A stretch of 64,000 nucleotides of DNA from Gramella sp. AN32 (GTDB lineage Bacteria > Bacteroidota > Bacteroidia > Flavobacteriales > Flavobacteriaceae), in contig NZ_QEYO01000009.1 in assembly GCF_023718305.1 (NCBI RefSeq), positions 1 to 64,000 of the forward strand, written 5' to 3'. Made by a program: the position numbers and the translations under genes. The notes beneath the pieces were generated by a model. That model was not told where the DNA came from. It did no database searches and worked only from the letters and a program-made list of their open reading frames with translations. Positions 9,301-18,369 of the stretch are shown here, in pieces. Numbering within the stretch: position 1 is the stretch's first letter; each line of letters begins with the position of its first letter.

Positions 9301-9600
9301 AGCAGCGTCCGCAGCCATAGCAACGTCATAAACATCAGCCGCAGAAACAGTAACCTGTTGATTGGAAAATCCTAAATAACTAAAGACAATAACATCACCT
9401 ACCTCTACAGATAGACTGTATTTACCATCAAAGTCAGTTTGAGTACCATTCGAGGTACCTTGTTCAATAACATTCACTCCAGGCAGTGGTAAACCATCTT
9501 CGTCTATCACCGTACCCGTTACGAGTTTTTCTTGTGCAAAACCAATTTGCACCACTAACACTAACAAGAGTGTTAGAATTCCATGTAGTTTTCTTTTCAT
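6331..9600 (-). CDS. SusC/RagA-like TonB-dependent transporter
   Basis: 1089 residues. A signal peptide ends near VQIGFAQ (22). A carboxypeptidase-regulatory-like domain follows (about 27-100, with VIDEDGLPLPGVNV), then the DEVVIVGYGT segment that marks SusC proteins, a plug domain (about 110-240, with VRIRG and GSRGANGVVLI) and a long beta-barrel ending in VRVKF with the terminal Phe expected for outer-membrane assembly. It imports an oligomer together with the SusD encoded next. The 161 bases upstream are shared with the divergent rnhB gene. Confidence 0.95.
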   Translation of the reverse strand: MKRKLHGILTLLLVLVVQIGFAQEKLVTGTVIDEDGLPLPGVNVIEQGTSNGTQTDFDGKYSLSVEVGDVIVFSYLGFSNQQVTVSAADVYDVAMAADAAALDEVVIVGYGTATKQSFAGTATTIDAENLQAKSYSNVTQALAGEVAGVNVINNSGQPGTTSTVRIRGFGSVNGNRAPLYVLDGVPLSGGDPNSTTQTNIIEATLNSINPSDILSTTILKDASATAIYGSRGANGVVLITTKKGTSGKDYIEVDVKTGVNDQIIPRYDVIRSPEVYTGYVYEGIYNRGRFTGVADPAAYANARLFSDNYIPAGYNIFNVETAAELIDPETRQVRPGVTRRYTPENYADEAFSAAVRTEANVRFGGGNEKTKYFASVGYLNDDGYAINTGYDRYTTRLNVNSNVKDWLDVGVNIGYAYSESLNNGQTVGSENLFEFADKTAPIFGVYLRDDNGQLVPDPIFGGNQLDYGSTSGFRTRPQSDNLNPIGSALYDYNATERNEINGNFSLDIDFSEHLSLETRFGAQYAFDRFKSASNAFYGTSVGDGGALFTRDTEVLTLNFLQLLRYNNQFGDHTLEALIAHETNDFDLDNNTSSKTKQVAAELYELNNYVVTASPSTGFNQGRALESFFGQVNYDFLDRYYLTASVRRDGSSRFVNDKWGTFGSVGAAWVVTNEDFLYNNDVLSFLKLKASYGITGDEAGVGYYSGYDTFDINNLNDQISLSARGNGNPDLTWETSKQFQAGVEFGLGKYIDGAVDYYIKNTDNLIFDRRVGPSQGIAVVTVNDGELRNTGLEFNLTGHLINTTDFSLDLNINGEILDNEILRMPIDPSTGEERILDPSNSPFAYSEGSSIFDLYVREYAGVDPANGAPLFYRYFDDINGNGLFDDGDETITSLTPYLATNPDATIEREVTSTYAQATDKYIGKSAIPDVRGGIRLGGTFKNFNFSTQFIYSLGGYAIDFQYAELMSDRFGAVGNNFHTDIRDRWMNPGDITDVPALSDAFYVNSTSTSDRFVTSTDYLALNNALIGYTISKDLLGQTGIDLVNIFATGDNLFVKTARDGFLPNTSETGNSGRRLYAPLTTVTVGVRVKF

Positions 9601-9761
9601 TATTTGTTAAATTTGAATTAGCCTGTGCCAAAAATCATAATAAATTATTAATACACCAAACTTTTCTGACTTTTAACTTTTCGAAATCTTTCCCAATAAT
9701 ACTACATTTACGGAATGTTTACACCTTTTGGATTTAAAAAAACCCTAAAATTTTAAGAAGT

Positions 9762-10358
9762 TTGCTTTCATTTTATTCTAAAAATTTAACTATTGCCGGC
9801 ACAGATGAGGCGGGAAGAGGTTGCCTCGCTGGCCCGGTAACTGCTGCCGCAGTCATTTTACCAAGATCTTTTGAAAATTCTCAACTAAATGATTCGAAGC
9901 TTACCAGTTTGAAGATGAGGAATATCCTAAGAGCATGTATTGAAGCAGAGGCTCTTTGTTTTGGCGTAGCCCATGTTGACATGATTGAAATAGATAAAAT
10001 AAATATCCTCAACGCTTCCTTTCTCGCCATGCATCGAGCTCTGGACCAACTTTCCCACGAGCCTAACAAAATTATTGTAGATGGAAATAGATTTAAAATA
10101 TATCGTGATATACCCCACGAATGTGTCATTAAGGGTGATGGAAAATTTTTAAGTATTGCCGCTGCTTCTATCCTGGCAAAAACTTACCGAGATAAATATA
10201 TGGAACAGATTCATCATGAATTTCCCATGTACAACTGGAAACAGAATAAGGGATATCCCACAAAAGAACACAGGCAGGCCATTAGAGAATATGGGGTAAC
10301 AAAATACCACCGAAAAAGTTTCAGACTTCTTCCCGAACAGTTGACCATTGAGTTTTAA
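9762..10358 (+). CDS. rnhB: ribonuclease HII
   Basis: 198 residues. It cleaves RNA in RNA-DNA hybrids and at single ribonucleotides left in DNA. The catalytic motif GTDEAGRG is at 13-20 (Asp15, Glu16), with DSKLTS around 44 and the IVDGNRF aspartate further on. The family length is about 200. The start is TTG at 9762, preceded by a purine-rich ttaagaag; no in-frame ATG lies before the catalytic motif, so an alternative start is needed. It is followed 32 bases later by a large lipoprotein gene and is divergent from the SusC gene. Confidence 0.95.
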   Translation: MLSFYSKNLTIAGTDEAGRGCLAGPVTAAAVILPRSFENSQLNDSKLTSLKMRNILRACIEAEALCFGVAHVDMIEIDKINILNASFLAMHRALDQLSHEPNKIIVDGNRFKIYRDIPHECVIKGDGKFLSIAAASILAKTYRDKYMEQIHHEFPMYNWKQNKGYPTKEHRQAIREYGVTKYHRKSFRLLPEQLTIEF

Positions 10359-10390
10359 GTCATTAAATTTGCAATAACCAGTTATTTTTA

Positions 10391-12820
10391 ATGAAAGATC
10401 TCTCAAAATTAGTTTTCCTTTTTTTCCTTATTATTTCATGTTCTTCTGAAGAAAAAGGCGAAATAAAGCTTTCGAGGCTTATACATGCTGATACAGAGTT
10501 GATCATTACCACACCAGATTTTTCTGAATTACAACAAACACTTAACGCCAATGCCTTTTTAAATATTAGTTCTTCTGCCTTAAAAAAGAAAATTCAAAAA
10601 CAACTAAATTTCCTTGATAAGCTGGCACTGAAAAGGGAAATATTGTTCACATTTTCTAATCTCGAGAATCAAACGCTTACGTATACAATAAGTACCAGAA
10701 AAGATTCTTCTTTCTTTCAACTGGATTCCCTTCAGGATAAAAAAGTGGAGAATTTTAATGAAAATGGGGTCTATTTTAAACGATTTACCTTAGGAAATAG
10801 CAAATTTTTAGTCACAGAAATTGGGGATTATTATATAATAAGCAATTCCAGAGACAAACTTACCCAGATTTCAAAAGGTGAGAATCTCCTTGAATATAGT
10901 GAGTTTAAAAAAGTATTCGAGGCAAGGGATCCTGCAAAAACTTCCGTCATCTTTCGAAAAGATCTGAAACTACCAGAATTAGATAATTTCCTTGAAAGTT
11001 TTGGCCAGTTTAATTTTAAAAACCTGGCTAACTGGACTGTGCTGGATCTCGATCTTGAAGATAACCAGTTCAAAATAAATGGAATTACAATAAACTCTGA
11101 GCAGAAAAATTTTCAGGATGTACTGAGGGATCAGGAGGCAACCCCGTCAAAAAACATCAATATTATCCCTTCTTCCTTTATCTCATTTTCAACAGTAAAC
11201 TACAGCGATTATCAGGTTTTTGATTCGCAGCGCAATTCTTATATTTCAGATTCTATCCCATCTATAAATAACCTTTTTAATTTCTCTTCGGAAATTTCAA
11301 AAACTGAAATTCCAGATGGAACCGCTTTTTCTGTTGGTTTAGACGATCTTGAACTGGGAATAGAATCGCTGACTGAAATTGCAGCTGAAAACCTAAATTT
11401 TCGTGGCGTTTCTATTTTTAGAGTAAATGATTCTGAAGAAATTGCGCAAAAATTTAAACCATTTTTCAATGCTGAAAATTTGGCCTACGCCTGCGTTATA
11501 AACCATTCCGCAGTTTTTTCAAAAGAAATTTCTGTATTGGAAAATATGATTTCCGCAAACCTTAATTCCTCTTTATTATCACACCAAACTTATTTCAAAG
11601 ATTTCATCAACCAACTTGCATCTGAGTCTTCCATGCTAATACTGGCGAAAACGACCAATTTCAACAAAGCTGTTTTTAATAAAGAAAACTCCGGTTTTGA
11701 ACAAAACAGCCTTTTCGCAATACAGTTTATCACCGAAGATAACTTTACTCATATCCACGGAATTTTTTCCGCCGAAAGTAAGAATTCGGAACAAATTCAA
11801 GCTGTTGCCCAATCTGGTTCTATAAAAATAGAAAAAACCATTTCCGGAAAGTTCCAGTTCTTTAGAAATCACCAAACAGGTCAATTGGACGTTGTTGTGC
11901 AGGACAAGGACAACATGCTTTATCTACTTTCGAATAAAGGAAGCATCTTCTGGAAGAAGCAATTAGAATCAAAAATTTCAGGATCCATCCATGAAATTGA
12001 TCTTTTCAAAAATGCTAATAAGCAACTTGCATTTACTACGAGCCATGAGTTGCAGGTGATTGATCGCCAGGGAAAAACAGTAAAACCTTTTCCAAATAAA
12101 TTTAATGATACTTTCACGCAGCCTTTATCGGTTTTTGATTATGATAATAATCGCACCTATCGTTTTGTCTTAACTCAGCATAGTAAGGTGTATATGCTTG
12201 ATCCAAATGGAAAAAGCATTAAAGGTTTCGATTTTGAAAATGCCAAAACTGAAATTATCACAGCGCCAAAACATATTCGAATTGGTTCCAAAGATTATAT
12301 TTTGGTAGCGGAAAAATCTGGAAAGCTGAATATATTGAGCCGCCAGGGAAACATTCGTGTTCCTGTAACTGAATCTATTAATTTTTCTGAAAACGAATGG
12401 TTTGGTCATGAGGGGAAATTTATTTCTACAACTGCAGATCATCGAATCATCGAAATAGATCAAAACGGGAAAGTTTCGACTGGAACAGAAACGCTGGCGG
12501 AAAATGTGCGTTTAGTGTCCAATGATGAAAATTTAGTCTATCTAAATGAAAATCAATTGCATATCAATGGCGCAACTATTAATTTAGATTTTGGATTGTA
12601 TACAGATCCCCAAATTTTCGAAGTTGGGAAAAATACCTATGTTGGGATTACAGATCTACAAACCAGCCAGGTTTTTATTTTTGATCAGGATGCGCAGTTG
12701 TTACCAGGATTTCCGGTTTATGGAACTTCAGAAATTAATATCTCCCATGCAAATCCCGATACAAAAAAAGAATTGATCGTAAAAGGTGAGGATAATGAGA
12801 TCCTGATCTATGAATTTTAA
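10391..12820 (+). CDS. hypothetical lipoprotein with C-terminal beta-propeller-like repeats
   Basis: 809 residues with lipobox LFFLIISC (Cys17). The N-terminal half (about 20-480) has alpha/beta segments with an opening ADTELIITTPDF that recalls DUF3352-type proteins, a weak resemblance. The C-terminal third has short repeated blades such as VVVQDKDNMLYLLSNKG and HSKVYMLDPNGKS, typical of PQQ-like or VCBS-like propellers. No catalytic residues were recognised. It is probably a periplasmic or outer-membrane structural protein. It is likely co-transcribed with rnhB (32-base gap) and ends at a strong shared terminator. Confidence 0.6.
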   Translation: MKDLSKLVFLFFLIISCSSEEKGEIKLSRLIHADTELIITTPDFSELQQTLNANAFLNISSSALKKKIQKQLNFLDKLALKREILFTFSNLENQTLTYTISTRKDSSFFQLDSLQDKKVENFNENGVYFKRFTLGNSKFLVTEIGDYYIISNSRDKLTQISKGENLLEYSEFKKVFEARDPAKTSVIFRKDLKLPELDNFLESFGQFNFKNLANWTVLDLDLEDNQFKINGITINSEQKNFQDVLRDQEATPSKNINIIPSSFISFSTVNYSDYQVFDSQRNSYISDSIPSINNLFNFSSEISKTEIPDGTAFSVGLDDLELGIESLTEIAAENLNFRGVSIFRVNDSEEIAQKFKPFFNAENLAYACVINHSAVFSKEISVLENMISANLNSSLLSHQTYFKDFINQLASESSMLILAKTTNFNKAVFNKENSGFEQNSLFAIQFITEDNFTHIHGIFSAESKNSEQIQAVAQSGSIKIEKTISGKFQFFRNHQTGQLDVVVQDKDNMLYLLSNKGSIFWKKQLESKISGSIHEIDLFKNANKQLAFTTSHELQVIDRQGKTVKPFPNKFNDTFTQPLSVFDYDNNRTYRFVLTQHSKVYMLDPNGKSIKGFDFENAKTEIITAPKHIRIGSKDYILVAEKSGKLNILSRQGNIRVPVTESINFSENEWFGHEGKFISTTADHRIIEIDQNGKVSTGTETLAENVRLVSNDENLVYLNENQLHINGATINLDFGLYTDPQIFEVGKNTYVGITDLQTSQVFIFDQDAQLLPGFPVYGTSEINISHANPDTKKELIVKGEDNEILIYEF

Positions 12821-12821
12821 T

Positions 12822-12852
12822 AAAAAAAGGGCTGAATGTCAGCCCTTTTTTT
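12822..12852. terminator. bidirectional terminator
   Basis: AAAAAAAGGGCTGA and TCAGCCCTTTTTTT form a long stem with a 3-base loop. It has T runs on both strands, so it ends both the lipoprotein gene (stop at 12820, plus) and the SusD gene (stop at 12872, minus). Confidence 0.9.
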
Positions 12853-12871
12853 ATTCATTCTTTAGCAAACT

Positions 12872-14203
12872 CTATTCGTATCCTGGATTTTGAGTTAAAA
12901 GATCATTGGCATCTATTTCACGCTGTGGAATAGGGAAGGATAATTTTGGGGAACTTGCGGGTAAGGTTGCGATCTCCCTTCCTGTTCTTTTATAATCGAA
13001 CACAAGAAAACCTTCAAACATTAATTCTAATTCCCTTTCTTTAAGCACGTCTTCCACAGTAACTTCAGTAAGAAGATCAGCCCCTGCTCTTAATCTTAAT
13101 TTATTCACGTCTTCTACAGGACTTGCCCCTATTACCGTACCCTCTCTAAGATTTGCTTCAGCTCGTATTAAATACATTTCAGCAAGTCTTAACAGGGAGA
13201 TATTCGCATATTGATTGGTGTATTTCCCGGTCAACGTCCCCTCATTTTGGGCACTGGTATAGAAAAAATCCCCTCTCGCATCATTCTCCCCGAACATTTC
13301 CAAATAGGCTTCATTCACTGTAACATCGCCCCCACGACCTCCGAAGGTTTGATCCGCATAATGCGTGACCAGTACATTGGCTCCGTCCTGGGTGGTTACC
13401 TGAAAAGCAAAAACGTCTTCAGTGCTGTCTACATCATTATTAAATGCATCTTCAAAAGTACTGGTTAAAGAATGAGCACTATTTTGAATGACATCATCAG
13501 CGGCATCCCGGGCTCCAGCATAATTACCCATTTGCAAATATACTCTGGCCAGCAATGCCTGAGCAGCATATTTATCGGCAAAAATTCCATTATCCTCTGG
13601 CAACAGGCTGTAGGCCATTTCAAGATCTGAAACTACCTGGCTATAAACTTCAGAGGCACTGGCTCTTGGAATTTGCAAATCCTGGGCGTAATCTATGATA
13701 CCTTCTAAACTCAAAGGCACTCCTATTTGTCCATCTGGCGACATAAAAAATCTGTTTAGATCGAAATAATTCAGCGCTCTTAAGAAATAGGCTTCTCCCA
13801 TTACCTGATCGCGATCTTCCTCTTCTAGCAAATCCGAATAATCCAGCACCAGGTTTGCCTGATTTATCGCTTCATATCCATTAAGCCAAAGGTCACTTAC
13901 AAAACCATTATCAATAAAAATATTTTTATTAAAAACCTGTCTTGGGGGCTGGAAAGTTCCTCCCCAGGTAATTTGATCTGTTGTACCGTAAAGGTCTGCC
14001 AGAAGTTGCAAATATCCTCCATAAGACGGTGATTGGCCAGTCTCGTTATAAACTCCAATAAGGATGTTCTTTACATTTTCTGCAGATGAAATTGCGGTAC
14101 CTACTGAAATTGATTGCCTTGGTTCAAGATCCAATTTATCATCACAGCCAGAGAAGCATAGAACGAGTGCAATCATCCAGATTGAATTATATAATTTTTT
14201 CAT
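12872..14203 (-). CDS. SusD/RagB-like lipoprotein (second locus)
   Basis: 443 residues with lipobox CFSGC (Cys20) and the SusD opening DDKLDLEPRQSI. The helical scaffold includes GEAYFLRALNYFDLNRFF (about 137-154), ALLARVYLQMGNYAGA and LRLAEMYLIRAEANLREG. The C-terminal part shows ERELELMFEGFLVFDYKR and ends LLTQNPGYE, the classic SusD end. It starts 9 bases after its SusC partner. It is shorter than the SusD at 4786-6312 and not a recent copy. No degradative enzyme accompanies this pair. Confidence 0.93.
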   Translation of the reverse strand: MKKLYNSIWMIALVLCFSGCDDKLDLEPRQSISVGTAISSAENVKNILIGVYNETGQSPSYGGYLQLLADLYGTTDQITWGGTFQPPRQVFNKNIFIDNGFVSDLWLNGYEAINQANLVLDYSDLLEEEDRDQVMGEAYFLRALNYFDLNRFFMSPDGQIGVPLSLEGIIDYAQDLQIPRASASEVYSQVVSDLEMAYSLLPEDNGIFADKYAAQALLARVYLQMGNYAGARDAADDVIQNSAHSLTSTFEDAFNNDVDSTEDVFAFQVTTQDGANVLVTHYADQTFGGRGGDVTVNEAYLEMFGENDARGDFFYTSAQNEGTLTGKYTNQYANISLLRLAEMYLIRAEANLREGTVIGASPVEDVNKLRLRAGADLLTEVTVEDVLKERELELMFEGFLVFDYKRTGREIATLPASSPKLSFPIPQREIDANDLLTQNPGYE

Positions 14204-14212
14204 ATTATTTTT

Positions 14213-17206
14213 TTAGAAGTTAATGTTAAGTCCTAACGACATAGTTTGTACCGCAGGAGCCGAATAAAATGTCACTCCTACCCCCTGACCGGCATCACTG
14301 GTAGATTCCGGATCATACCCGTCATAATCTGTGATCGTAAGCAAATTAATTCCAGTAAAATAAATACGGAATTTATCAAGTCCCACTTCCTGTATAAACC
14401 TATCCGGAATGGTATATCCAAGTGTTAAATTCCGAAGCCGAATAAAATCTGCCTCCTGAAGGTATCTGGAAGAAGTAGCCGTACCATTCCCACCAAAAAG
14501 TCTGGCTTGGGGTACATTGGTGATATCACCAGGTTGCTGCCATCTGTCTAACTGATCTGCACTTTGGTTATCAAAATAATCAGCATTTGCACTTTGATAA
14601 ATTCCACCTCCGTTATAGATACTTGCACCCCAGTTTCCTGTAAAAGTAAACCCAAAATCTACTCCCTTATAATAAAGATTATTGGTGAAACCAGCAATCC
14701 AGTCAGCATAAGGTTGTCCAAGTATAACGCGGTTGGCTTCATTAGGATCTGTAGTAGTTTCACGACCTCCACCTTCTTCATTGATATAATACAGCGCATC
14801 TCCATTATCAGGATCAACTCCAGCATACTCTCGGAGATAAAAAGCCGATAAAGATTCTCCCTCCCTTAAAATCGTTTGTCCCGAAACCACATCGTCTCCA
14901 TTTGGCAATTCTTTTACTTCATTATTATTTTTGGCTATATTAAAATTGGTACTCCAGGTGAAGTTTTCTTTTTGAATATTTTTAGTGTTTAGGACAAATT
15001 CGATACCTTTATTTTCTAACAAACCAATATTTTTGGTGATGTTGGCCTGTCCTGAAGTTCCAGGTAGAGGTTGGGAAAATATAAGTCCGTCAGATCTTTT
15101 GATATAATAATCAATTTCTCCCGAAATTCTATTATTCAAAAATCCATATTCCAAACCAATGTCAGTTTGTTTAACGCTCTCCCAGGTTAATTGCGGATTC
15201 GCAGCCTGTATTGGTGCAATACCCGGACGTTGATTGTAAGAAATTCCGCCGAATAATCCCAATGCAGCATAATCACCAATATTAGCATTTCCGGTCTCCC
15301 CATAACTTGCCCTAAGTTTTAAGAAAGATAAGACATCACTATTTCTCAAAAATTCTTCCTCACTAATGATCCAACCTGCAGAAATTGCCGGAAAAGTACC
15401 ATAGCGTACATCTTCTCCAAATCTTGAAGATCCATCCCTTCGAACACTCACTTTCAGGAGATATTTATCATATAAACTATAAGTAAGCCTGGCAAAATAG
15501 GATAAAAAGCTATTTGCAGATTCAGCACCTGAGCCACTTGTAATCTCCGCAGCACTATCTATGGTCTGGAAATCATCGGTGGGGAATTGAATACCTGTTA
15601 CATCCTGAAAGCGTCTATTGGACTGATTGTATTCCATACCAGCTACAATTTCCAGATCGTGAATGTCATTAAAAACTTCAGAAAAGGTAAAGTAATTACT
15701 ACTTACATATGACTCGGTCCCCACACTAGATGCATAGGCCTCTCCATTAGTAGACTGGAATGGAGCCAACCTTCCTGTATAGCTATCTTCATTCTGATAG
15801 TAAAGGTCGTATCCAAAATCTGAGTTAAATTTGAGATTATCTAAAAATCTATATTCTCCAAAGACCCTTCCCAAGACTCTTTTAATTACTGTGTTATAAA
15901 ATGAATGTTTATCCTGAAGTAAAAAGTTTGGATAAAGCGTATTTGGATTGGGATCACCATTTTCTAAATATGCCGGGGAAAGCGCCGGTTGGGCAATTGC
16001 CTGTAAAGGTGTAACAAAGGCGTTATCATTCGCTATCCTGTCTATATTAGTTCTTGAAAAACTCAAATTCATTCCTGCTTTAAATTTTTCATTGAATGTA
16101 TGACCTACATTCACCCGGGCATTGATCCTTTCAAGTTCATTGCCTGTTACTATACCTTCAGTATCATTGAAGGCTCCGGAAAAGAAATACGTAGTTTTCT
16201 CATTTCCGCCAGACATCGAAAATGTCGCATCCTGTACGTGTCCATTTTGAAGCGCGAGGTCTTGCCAGTCTGTATCAATTTCCCTGTTTTGCCAATCTGT
16301 TCCATCTGCAAGAAAGTCAAAAATTCCATTAATATATTCCACACCTTCATCCTGTCCAAAAGTATTAACAGCAGCTTCCGTAAACAACTCTACATATTCA
16401 TCAGCATTTAGCCAGTCCCTAAGATTAGTGGGCTCGCTGACACCATAAGAATAATTAAGCGAAAAAGTAGCAGGTCTGTTAGCTCCACTTTTTGTAGTAA
16501 TAATAACAACACCGTTAGCTCCCCTTGAACCATATACTGCTGCTGCAGAGGCATCCTTTAAAATATCTATAGATGCAATCTCATTAGCACTTAGGGTTAG
16601 CAAAGGGTTAGTGGGCGAACCGTTATTAGATTCATTACTATTGATAAGAGGTACACCATCAAGAACATAAAGAGGTTCCGATCCTGCACCAATACTGGCA
16701 ATCCCACGGATACGAATATTGACCCCACCCTCTACCTTTCCATTAGTAGGGGCAATCTGTACCCCGGCCGCTTTACCTGCAATGGTACTTTGAATGCTAG
16801 GTACAGGGACTTCTTCAATGTCTTCTGAAGTAAGCTTAGCTACATTATCAGTAAGGGTTCGTTTGCTTTGTGTACCATAACCTACGACCACGACTTCATC
16901 AAGTTGGGCAGCATCTTCACCAAGGGTGACGTTGATAATATCATCTGGCCCCACACTAATGCTTTGAGATGTAAAACCTACGTAACTGAAGGTTAATACA
17001 TCGCCTTGGGCGACATCAATGGAATAATTACCATCAAAATCTGTTTGAGTTCCTCTATTTGCATTCTGTACAATAACATTAACCCCCGGCAAAGGCAGGG
17101 AATTCTCATCGGTTACGGTACCGGTCACTGTTTTTGATTGTGCATAACCAAAATGCACAGTCATGGTAAACAGCAAAACACAGATTAATTGTAGTTTTTT
17201 CTTCAT
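14213..17206 (-). CDS. SusC/RagA-like TonB-dependent transporter (second locus)
   Basis: About 997 residues from the ATG at 17206. The reading frame stays open 15 codons further (17251), but those residues are polar, and the later start gives a proper signal peptide ending HFGYAQ. It has a carboxypeptidase-regulatory-like domain (VTDENSLPLPGVNV), the DEVVVVGYGTQ segment, a plug with IRIRGIAS and GSRGANGVVII, and a barrel ending SLGLNINF. It imports a ligand captured by the SusD encoded immediately after. The shorter barrel compared with the first locus suggests a different substrate. Confidence 0.94.
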   Translation of the reverse strand: MKKKLQLICVLLFTMTVHFGYAQSKTVTGTVTDENSLPLPGVNVIVQNANRGTQTDFDGNYSIDVAQGDVLTFSYVGFTSQSISVGPDDIINVTLGEDAAQLDEVVVVGYGTQSKRTLTDNVAKLTSEDIEEVPVPSIQSTIAGKAAGVQIAPTNGKVEGGVNIRIRGIASIGAGSEPLYVLDGVPLINSNESNNGSPTNPLLTLSANEIASIDILKDASAAAVYGSRGANGVVIITTKSGANRPATFSLNYSYGVSEPTNLRDWLNADEYVELFTEAAVNTFGQDEGVEYINGIFDFLADGTDWQNREIDTDWQDLALQNGHVQDATFSMSGGNEKTTYFFSGAFNDTEGIVTGNELERINARVNVGHTFNEKFKAGMNLSFSRTNIDRIANDNAFVTPLQAIAQPALSPAYLENGDPNPNTLYPNFLLQDKHSFYNTVIKRVLGRVFGEYRFLDNLKFNSDFGYDLYYQNEDSYTGRLAPFQSTNGEAYASSVGTESYVSSNYFTFSEVFNDIHDLEIVAGMEYNQSNRRFQDVTGIQFPTDDFQTIDSAAEITSGSGAESANSFLSYFARLTYSLYDKYLLKVSVRRDGSSRFGEDVRYGTFPAISAGWIISEEEFLRNSDVLSFLKLRASYGETGNANIGDYAALGLFGGISYNQRPGIAPIQAANPQLTWESVKQTDIGLEYGFLNNRISGEIDYYIKRSDGLIFSQPLPGTSGQANITKNIGLLENKGIEFVLNTKNIQKENFTWSTNFNIAKNNNEVKELPNGDDVVSGQTILREGESLSAFYLREYAGVDPDNGDALYYINEEGGGRETTTDPNEANRVILGQPYADWIAGFTNNLYYKGVDFGFTFTGNWGASIYNGGGIYQSANADYFDNQSADQLDRWQQPGDITNVPQARLFGGNGTATSSRYLQEADFIRLRNLTLGYTIPDRFIQEVGLDKFRIYFTGINLLTITDYDGYDPESTSDAGQGVGVTFYSAPAVQTMSLGLNINF

Positions 17207-17379
17207 ATTATACTTTGTTGATTTCTTATAAAAGTCTTCATTATTCATCACAATGAAAAGTGTTTGGCGAAAAAATTAAAACTAATTTGAACGAATTATT
17301 TAATTAATGATTTAAACGGAGAGGAAATGATAAAAATGCAAGAAGAATTTTATTTATAAAGAAAACGGGATTTCAAAAT

Positions 17380-18084
17380 TTATAATCCAATTATTTCCGC
17401 TTCAAATAATTCAGCAAAATGTCTTATTAATTTCTGCTGGACTTCTTCCAGGGAAATTTCTTTCTTTCCAAGTTCCACATTTAAAGAGGTCACGGCTTTA
17501 CCTTTTATTCCGCAGGGAATTATATGATCAAAGTAACCAAGATCTGCATGCACATTAAGGGCAAAACCATGCATAGTTACCCATCTACTGGCTCTAACCC
17601 CCATCGCGCAGATCTTTCTCGCAAAGGGCGTCCCAACGTCCAGCCATACACCGGTTTCACCCGGACTCCTTTGTGCTTTGATTTGATATTCAGCCAGGGT
17701 GAGAATGACCATTTCTTCCAGCAAACGTAAATATTTATGAATATCGGTAAAGAAATTATCCAGATCAAGAATAGGATAACCCACGATCTGGCCGGGACCG
17801 TGGTAGGTAATATCCCCGCCCCTGTTGATTTTATAGTAACTGGCATTTTTAGCTTTTAATTGCTCTTCACTAAGCAATAAATTTCCAGCATCACCACTCT
17901 TTCCAAGTGTATAGACATGCGGATGCTCTACAAATAATAAATAATTTCTGGTTTCCACTCCAAGATTTTCCCTGCGATTTCGAATTTTAAGATCAAGCGT
18001 ATTCTTAAAAATTTTCTCCTGGTAATCCCAGGTTTCTTTGTAATCCTTCAATCCCAAATTCTGAATTTCCACCTTCTTATTCAT
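17380..18084 (-). CDS. lipB: octanoyl-[ACP]:protein N-octanoyltransferase
   Basis: 234 residues. It moves octanoate from acyl carrier protein to lipoyl domains, the first step of lipoate synthesis. The [12 protein letters not shown] motif is at 88-99, the conserved lysine in ARKICAMG at 157, and the catalytic cysteine in IIPCGIKGK at 191. Length and motifs are normal. The start codon overlaps the stop of the upstream YqaE-type gene (TAATG), so the two are probably translated together. Confidence 0.96.
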   Translation of the reverse strand: MNKKVEIQNLGLKDYKETWDYQEKIFKNTLDLKIRNRRENLGVETRNYLLFVEHPHVYTLGKSGDAGNLLLSEEQLKAKNASYYKINRGGDITYHGPGQIVGYPILDLDNFFTDIHKYLRLLEEMVILTLAEYQIKAQRSPGETGVWLDVGTPFARKICAMGVRASRWVTMHGFALNVHADLGYFDHIIPCGIKGKAVTSLNVELGKKEISLEEVQQKLIRHFAELFEAEIIGL

Positions 18085-18248
18085 TATTTTCTATTCTTAG
18101 GATTATTAAGAATGATCAAAGCGGCAATTACGCCGGGAATCCATCCTAAAATGGTAAGGATTAAAACGATTATGATCGAACCGCAACCCTGGTCGTAAAC
18201 TGCCAGTGGCGGAAATAATATAGATAAGATCACCCTCCAAACGCTCAT
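18084..18248 (-). CDS. YqaE/Pmp3 family small membrane protein
   Basis: A 54-residue protein (start [18 protein letters not shown]) with two hydrophobic helices joined by DQGCGS and the [14 protein letters not shown] second helix. This is the PMP3/YqaE proteolipid signature (UPF0057). Members are inner-membrane proteins tied to salt and membrane-potential stress in other organisms. The stop TAA at 18086-18084 shares a base with the lipB start. It is below common gene-finder cut-offs and easily missed. Confidence 0.9.
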   Translation of the reverse strand: MSVWRVILSILFPPLAVYDQGCGSIIIVLILTILGWIPGVIAALIILNNPKNRK

Positions 18249-18301
18249 AAAACTTCAATTTTGATGCAAAGATAGAATTATTATTTCGGCTAGTATGGAC
18301 G

Positions 18302-18332
18302 TTGTTTGGGAGACTGATAGTCACTATATTTG
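18302..18332 (+). promoter_or_regulatory. lysS promoter
   Basis: TTG at 18302-18304 and TATATTTG at 18325-18332, 20 bases apart, match the Bacteroidota consensus. They lie 38 bases before the lysS ATG at 18370 and inside the extra codons of the longer frame, which supports the later start. Confidence 0.7.
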
Positions 18333-18369
18333 CATCCGCATTTTTAAGCAATGCCATAAAAATTTGAAT

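Noticed and set aside
17207..17251. Start of the second SusC gene at 17251
   Set aside because: The 15 extra residues are polar and precede a complete signal peptide that begins at 17206.
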